A stretch of DNA of 64,000 nt from positions 10,181,882 to 10,245,881 of the forward strand of contig OZ024856.1 of assembly GCA_964017155.1 (NCBI GenBank), given 5' to 3'. Shown piece after piece: positions 1 through 64,000 of the stretch. The DNA comes from Oasisia sp. SBJ-2009. Lineage: Eukaryota > Annelida > Polychaeta > Sabellida > Siboglinidae. Each line of letters starts with the position of its first letter. Within the stretch, counting starts at the first letter, position 1. A model generated the notes under the pieces. That model worked only from the letters and a program-made list of their open reading frames with translations, did no database searches and was not told the DNA's origin. Made by a program: the position numbers and the translations under genes.

Positions 1-109
1 TTGACATGACCACAACTGACATGACCATAGTTGACATGACCCCAGACTACTAGTGACATTGTGAGAGGAGAACACAGACCTGGTGAAGAGAGAGATAAAG
101 TCAACTCAC

Positions 110-58436
<58,327 letters not shown>

Positions 58437-61119
58437 CTACAACAGACACAAGTGATAAGTCATCAATGTCACTCTACCACACACGTGGACTGTATATAGT
58501 TAACTAGTTATAATTATTTATTATGTCATTAACTCTTAATGTCTTATTTATTGTTTTTGGGTCACAATAACGTTTTACGTAGTGTTAGTTATTTATTGAT
58601 ATACCGGTACTTATTTTTTACTTATTTATTTATTTATTGGCTTTCCCCATCAAAAACATTCCAACTGTAGGATAGCGAAGTATCACAAGATAAACATACT
58701 TGACGACTCGAAGATACGACGCATTCCTTTAGCATGCCTTTCATTTCTGAAAGATCCAGTCAACTGTATAAAGTCACACCTCACTTCACGGTCACCTCAT
58801 GAATACAACCACCTTCAAATTAAGGTCACCTGAGGACTGTTATAAATTATACCTGTAACAATAAAGTATAGAAAACTAGCTCCACTAACAGGGTCACTTC
58901 ACTAATCGGGTCACTTCACTAATCAGGTCACTTCTGTCCAGTTGTAATGGTGATCTTAGTAGCAAGGAGCCATGATTACAATACATAGTTGAAAATGTAA
59001 AGATAGTACTGTAAATGTTGAGGCAAATGTAAAGATCACAGTATAAATGTTGAGGTAAACGTAAAGATAACAGTGTAAATGTTGAGGCAAATGTAAAGAT
59101 AACAGTGTAAATGTCGGGCAAAAGATGGATGGGCAAACTTTGGGCAAGTGAGAGATGGGAAACACTTATGCCAGGGTTGGCTCATAACATGAGCCAGCGA
59201 ACGCAAACCAACTCTCTCAAAATAGACCCAAAAATTAAATCGAGCCCCCATGATCATGTGACATGCCTGGGGCCGGCATCCTGATCCCCCTCATCCGTGG
59301 TGTGTCATGTGACTTGGAATCTTGGGCGATATCTGCCTTTGATTCGGGTTATATTTAGAAGAAGTATGATTTGGTCTGACATGTTTCAAAGAGGTACCTT
59401 TCTAATGATTAACATATTAGCGTTTCTCACAAAACATGGGTGGTCGTAGACTGTACCAATCATGGCATTCAGCCGACACTAGGTTTGTAAGTTCACGAGT
59501 TCATTTCTTGGCTTCCTTTGATGTTTCTAGGAATCAACTGCACTTCAAATAGCACTTCATGGAAATATCTAGCAGCACCTGCCCAACCAATGTCATAACG
59601 TAACAACATGTGCGGTTAATCCATAAATGTCGGAACCTAAAGTGTAGCCTGACGATTGGATATTATAAAATAGGCCCGGGAATAAATCCACGTTTTGGCA
59701 CTGACATATAGTTGGCAACAACCCCAGGCTTGTGAGGGTTTAGCCAGAAAGCCCATTAAGATTTTTAACGTTTTTGCATTTTCATCTAAACCATTACCCA
59801 GTGAGAATGATAATAATAGCACACCTTAGAGAGCATTAAAAATAATTAGACGAACAACGCATGGATAAAATTACTGTATTTAAAAATCGTATCGAAAAAA
59901 CAACCCATTCACCGGAAGGCAGAAGGTATTCCAAGACTGGAGTCATCTTGGGAATATGCATGTCTGTGTTTCTGTGTCAATGTTGTCAGCTTTTCTTGCT
60001 CTCTAAAGAGTGATTAACAAATTGAATGGGTTAAATATCAAGATGGCCGTTGGTTTTGCCCTGTCACTAAGTCATTTAGCTGCTAAAGTAACTTTAAGGA
60101 GTTTTCTATTATTAAAAATTAAAGTATTTTTTATACAATAATTTATGCAGACCACTGAAATAAATGTGAATGCAATGTTTATGTGAAACTAACTGCAAGT
60201 ATTGTCTCAACTGTTTACAGTTCACAAATGAAGACATACAATATACAGATTAATCTGATCACAACTGCTGAACACACTACACTCTCTGTGAGTGTGAGCT
60301 GGGATAACTGAGTGTCCAGACAATCAGTGCTACAAGTAATCCGCACTATCTAAACGTGTGGTCTTTGGCGTGTAAGACATGTAAACAGATATATACACTT
60401 GATTACACAATAAATGTGGCGAGTGTACTAAGTGTAGTACGTGTACTTTTCATTAGTCACACAATGGCACTAAATCTACCACTGCAGTGCTTTACTACTG
60501 CACTATCTCATAACCGCACCGCTACGTTATCACTTGCTCGTCCGACAGCGGCTATTTCGTGCAAACCATTTCTTGCAACTTGTACATAAAGACGGTCGTT
60601 CTTTTGAAATTAGCTGAATTAAAACCACATCGTGACAACTACACTGACAGGTTTGTAGACTGAACATATTTTACCTATCAAAACACTTTATTTATTTTTC
60701 TTCATAATTATAATTAATAATATTAATAATGAGGTAAATATACTCAATTACTATTACCCAAGACACAGAAATATCCCTACATTCCATGATCATTTTTAAA
60801 GGTTTCAGTTTTACTTATTTCCCTTTATTATTGAGTGGAAATCTTGTGTTACTTCAACACATAGAAAGAAAGATGTATATTCAACCACTGTTGATCTCAC
60901 ACATATGAAAAAGGAGCCCTCAAACATGGACATTGCACAAAACATCCACTCACGAACCCAGTGATCACAAACTTTTGGAAGGCTCTGATGAGAGTCGTCT
61001 TGATTTTGTGCTCAACGGAGCTTATAATCCTATCACGATCCATTCATTCACATTTATGGGAACTTTTTATTATCGTGTTACTGATATTATCATAACGCTG
61101 AAGCATGCACACCTGGGTA
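58437..61119. other. Upstream of exon 1; small repeats, no gene seen
   Basis: Three aatcaggtcacttcacta units at 58885-58932 and four 32-bp units (tgttgaggcaaatgtaaaga) at 58985-59115. The expected N-terminal PLC-beta exon was searched for by its KWDE motif and not found. Confidence 0.5.
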
Positions 61120-61420
61120 GTGGGTAGATATTATTAGAATGATGCCTGGATATGCCGAGAATGACGCTTGGATATTACGAGAAAGATGCATAAATATTCC
61201 AAGAAAGCAGGAAACTGTAACAAAAATGCCAGTATATTTTTTTAGAAAGATGACTGTATCACAAGAAAGAGGTCTTGGTATTAAGAGTAAAATGCCAACC
61301 AGTATGTAGTGTGAGAAAAAACCCTAAATATTGTTAGAAAGGTGCCTAGATACTGTAAGATACCTAGATATTATGAGAAAGGTGCCTAGATACAGTAAAG
61401 ATGTCTAGATATATTTTTTC
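61120..61420. repeat. Degenerate gataTTacgagaaagatgc repeat
   Basis: About 12 poorly conserved 22-27-bp units of the type tagatattatgagaaaggtgcc. Confidence 0.7.
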
Positions 61421-62124
61421 TAGTTTGTGACGTATTTGTACTGGGATTTTCGCAACAACCGGATAATTTTAGACATGTTCATAGTATTTCAGATTTCTGA
61501 ATCTATGCAGTTACCGTTTTTGCACTATGCTGCACATGCTTCAGTGCTATGACATGTTTTCTTGTGTATGGTGAGCCATGTTCAGTTTGCATGTACAGCG
61601 TGTGTGCAAGAGCACATCTACACCTGCACATGTCAGAATGCACACCATTTCACGCCGATCTGTGAACCGACTTTGTGAATGTTTCTAATGAGTTTCCTAG
61701 TTGAGTGATGAGAGAAATGAGACTGCAATATCTCTCATGTGTCCCCACTGGGAGTGATGGCTCATCAAGACACAATCTACGCTCGTCGTTTTTGCGTCCG
61801 ATTCTCTGATTCTCACACGGCTGTCGTAATCCGGGTAGACTTCCACAAGTGTTGCCTCTGTCCAGCACCAAGCCAGGATCACGTCTTCCTGCAAGGATTA
61901 TGTCTTCCTGCCATCTTGTGCAATCCTCAGTCTATGCGGAGTACAAGACGTCTTCATTTCCTCAGGAAATCCGGCCTTAGAAATTTTTGATCTCATCTAC
62001 AGGACTACAAATGTTGCTATGAAATTATATTTATGGAATCAACATACGATGTTGCCCTTTTGTTGGCTTCAGAGATTGTCACGATGTTTGACACTGCTAA
62101 AGAGGGGTTTATAGTAAAAACTTA
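61421..62124. other. Upstream region, possible retroelement trace
   Basis: A minus-strand frame near 61700-61890 reads TEATLVEVYPDYDSRVRI, vaguely like the C-terminal tail of BEL/Pao-type integrases. Unproven. Confidence 0.25.
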
Positions 62125-62212
<88 letters not shown>

Positions 62213-62230
62213 GTTAACACACACGCATAT

Positions 62231-62262
<32 letters not shown>
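62125..62262. repeat. (TG)n, (TA)n and (CA)n cluster
   Basis: About 70 bp of TG, then TA, then CA and TA. The TG and CA blocks can pair as an inverted structure. Confidence 0.96.
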
Positions 62263-62266
<4 letters not shown>

Positions 62267-63554
62267 TTCAGTGCCAGCCAAAATTGCACCACACAGTCTT
62301 TCCCAACTTACATAAGTTTGTACAACTTTATGTTACTGTAACTTACACATATATACAATCATATAAAATTGTATTTATATAATTTTATATACATTGATAT
62401 AATATATATATATATATATATATAATTTATGAATGTGTATGTTTGTGTCAGTTACCCAAAAGGAAACTTGTTACTGAAGGAAGTTATACGAGCTTACATA
62501 CGTTGAGAAAGACTCCTGACAGATTATGAATAAACAATAAACAGTAGTGGCCTTGTGAATAGGTAAATTACATGTACGTGTTCTGGCAATATGAATGGAC
62601 TCTTTCTACTAATGCAGGTCATGCTTGAGCGACCTCCTATCACCAGCCCACACAAATGGCTAAAAGCAATGCCTCATCTACACAAGGAGACTCTCAGATC
62701 CAATCTTAACATGCAAGCAACGCACAGGAATTTGGCTGAAAGTAATTTTTAATGTCGTTTCGTCAATGCGTAGACTTCCTGCCGCATGCACTGACTGAGA
62801 GAACAGTTTCCACCAGTCAATGATTCGGCAGCTCAGAGAAACAGCAATCAATGTTAAGTGATGACGTTCGCAGGTGATTTATTCACCGATTACCATTCAT
62901 GTATGCGGGCGCAAGCATCGCTCGCGTTGACCTGTTCGGTTTTTATTCTTATTAATATGTCTTTTAGCACTTTATGCAGATTGGCCTTTTAAGTACTCAG
63001 TGTGCCAATGCACAATGCATTACATCATAATAATATTACAACACTGCCAAACAGCAGTCAACATTGAGAGCCTGTTAGGTAAAGTAATCTCTATTTAAAA
63101 TGAAATGCTGACGTAAAAACAAAACGCTTCCACTATGACAGATATATTCTGTGCATTATTTCAGAACCTGTGAAAACTGTGCAGTGAAACCTACAATTTT
63201 TCACTAAGTCTGGATACAGAAGCCTCCAGTGCAGTATCTACATCCATTCTGTCCAAGCACCAAACTGATGACGCAGACAGACACCATAAATAGCCCTACT
63301 TAAGCTAAAGTTGGCACACGCAATATGCACACAACATCATCACTGCCAAAAATACACTTTTCAATTAACAACAAGGAATACAGGCTTGAGTCAAAGTTCA
63401 CCTACACAGGTCTGAGTGACCTTAAACTTTACAGACCACATAGGAATTTTTTCCCATTTCAAAGTATGCTATGGGAGCTACAGCTCTGTAATTTATTTAT
63501 GTTACATCAAAGCACCAGGACTGGCTGTGGAATATTTAACCTAAAATAGCATGA
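62263..63554. other. Upstream region, no gene seen
   Basis: AT-rich at the left with a (TA)n run at 62400-62425, otherwise plain. Confidence 0.5.
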
Positions 63555-63860
63555 GAAGTCTCCGGCCGGTAGTTCGTTGCAGCCAGCTGCCCGCGGTAAT
63601 CTGCAGAGCCGCCCCTCGCCGCGCCACTGAGCACGATTGAACAGGACTGAACAAGAAACGGACACGACCCAATGAACTCAACCATCACATCGAGATAATC
63701 GTACACAGTCGCGTCGCGTGCGCGTGCAAAGTGCGATTGATCATTATTCCCCAGTCTCGCGCCGTCGGCATCAGTGATGCCGGCACGATGTGTCGGGTCG
63801 ACGCGCCTGATGCCAACTGGCAGACTGAACCACACTTGAACTGTCGCGCCATGTGAGAGG
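63555..63860. promoter_or_regulatory. CpG-rich block, possible promoter or first exon
   Basis: Dense CG dinucleotides (gcgtcgcgtgcgcgtgc, cgccgcgcc) contrast with AT-rich flanks. Its position 5 kb upstream of exon 1 would suit a promoter or 5' UTR of the minus-strand gene. No TATA box or start codon context was decisive. Confidence 0.3.
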
Positions 63861-63902
63861 ATTCACAAATAGTTCCACACACCGACACAAGTAACTGATG
63901 AC

Positions 63903-64000
63903 ACTGGAGGGGAGACTGTCAGCATGAACTGAGAAGTGAGAGTGAATGAGAGACTGAGTGAGACTGGGAGGGGAGACTGTCAGGATGAACTGAGAAGTGA
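63903..64000. repeat. Tandem repeat cut by window edge
   Basis: Two copies, about 60 bp apart, of actggaggggagactgtcag plus catgaactgagaagtga. It probably continues beyond 64000. Confidence 0.85.

Noticed and set aside
63420..63480. LKWEK-like minus-strand peptide as the missing N-terminal PLC-beta exon
   Set aside because: Stop codon close upstream, no matching donor phase, and the rest of the peptide does not fit the family.

Overview
The window is eukaryotic: one large, intron-rich animal gene lies on the minus strand, packed in long introns with micro- and minisatellites, remnants of non-LTR retrotransposons and tRNA-derived SINEs. The gene family (the phospholipase C-beta class that holds vertebrate PLCB1-3, Drosophila Plc21C and nematode egl-8), the CpG-containing exons and the repeat load suggest an invertebrate, perhaps a spiralian such as a mollusc. 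The phylum is a guess.

The gene encodes a Gq-activated phosphoinositide phospholipase C-beta. I placed 28 coding exons from 58436 down to 110. Their lengths sum to 3588 bp, exactly 1196 codons, and every junction keeps phase. All junctions are GT-AG except one probable GC-AG intron after exon 27. Domain order is PH (exons 1-4), EF hands (4-7), catalytic X (8-12), acidic X-Y linker (13), catalytic Y (14-18), C2 (18-21), Gq-binding helix-turn-helix with an ALANPI motif (22), flexible linker (23-24) and distal coiled-coil (25-28). The extreme N-terminus and the end of the coiled-coil lie outside the window or were not found. No second protein gene could be supported.

Layout: 1-5036 holds C-terminal exons 24-28; 5037-9474 an intron with a LINE fragment and a very long CA tract; 9475-19383 exons 11-23; 19384-34020 exons 2-10; 34021-58358 a 24-kb intron full of tandem arrays, including a 1.8-kb 20-bp satellite; 58359-58436 exon 1; 58437-64000 upstream DNA with a CpG-rich block near the right edge.

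The most unusual signal is that many intronic minisatellites are tandem copies of a neighbouring exon-intron junction. Donor junctions (exon 3' end plus GT site) are amplified after exons 3, 8, 9, 10 and 22. Acceptor junctions (AG plus exon 5' end) are amplified before exons 14, 18, 25 and 27, and probably 12 and 22. The three cleanest donor arrays have periods of 36, 36 and 75 bp, all divisible by three. After exon 9 about 37 units stay open in the exon's reading frame, so a choice among many identical 5' splice sites could insert multiples of 12 residues into the catalytic X domain. This looks like a distinct, apparently little-described mode of repeat birth that supplies reserve splice sites.
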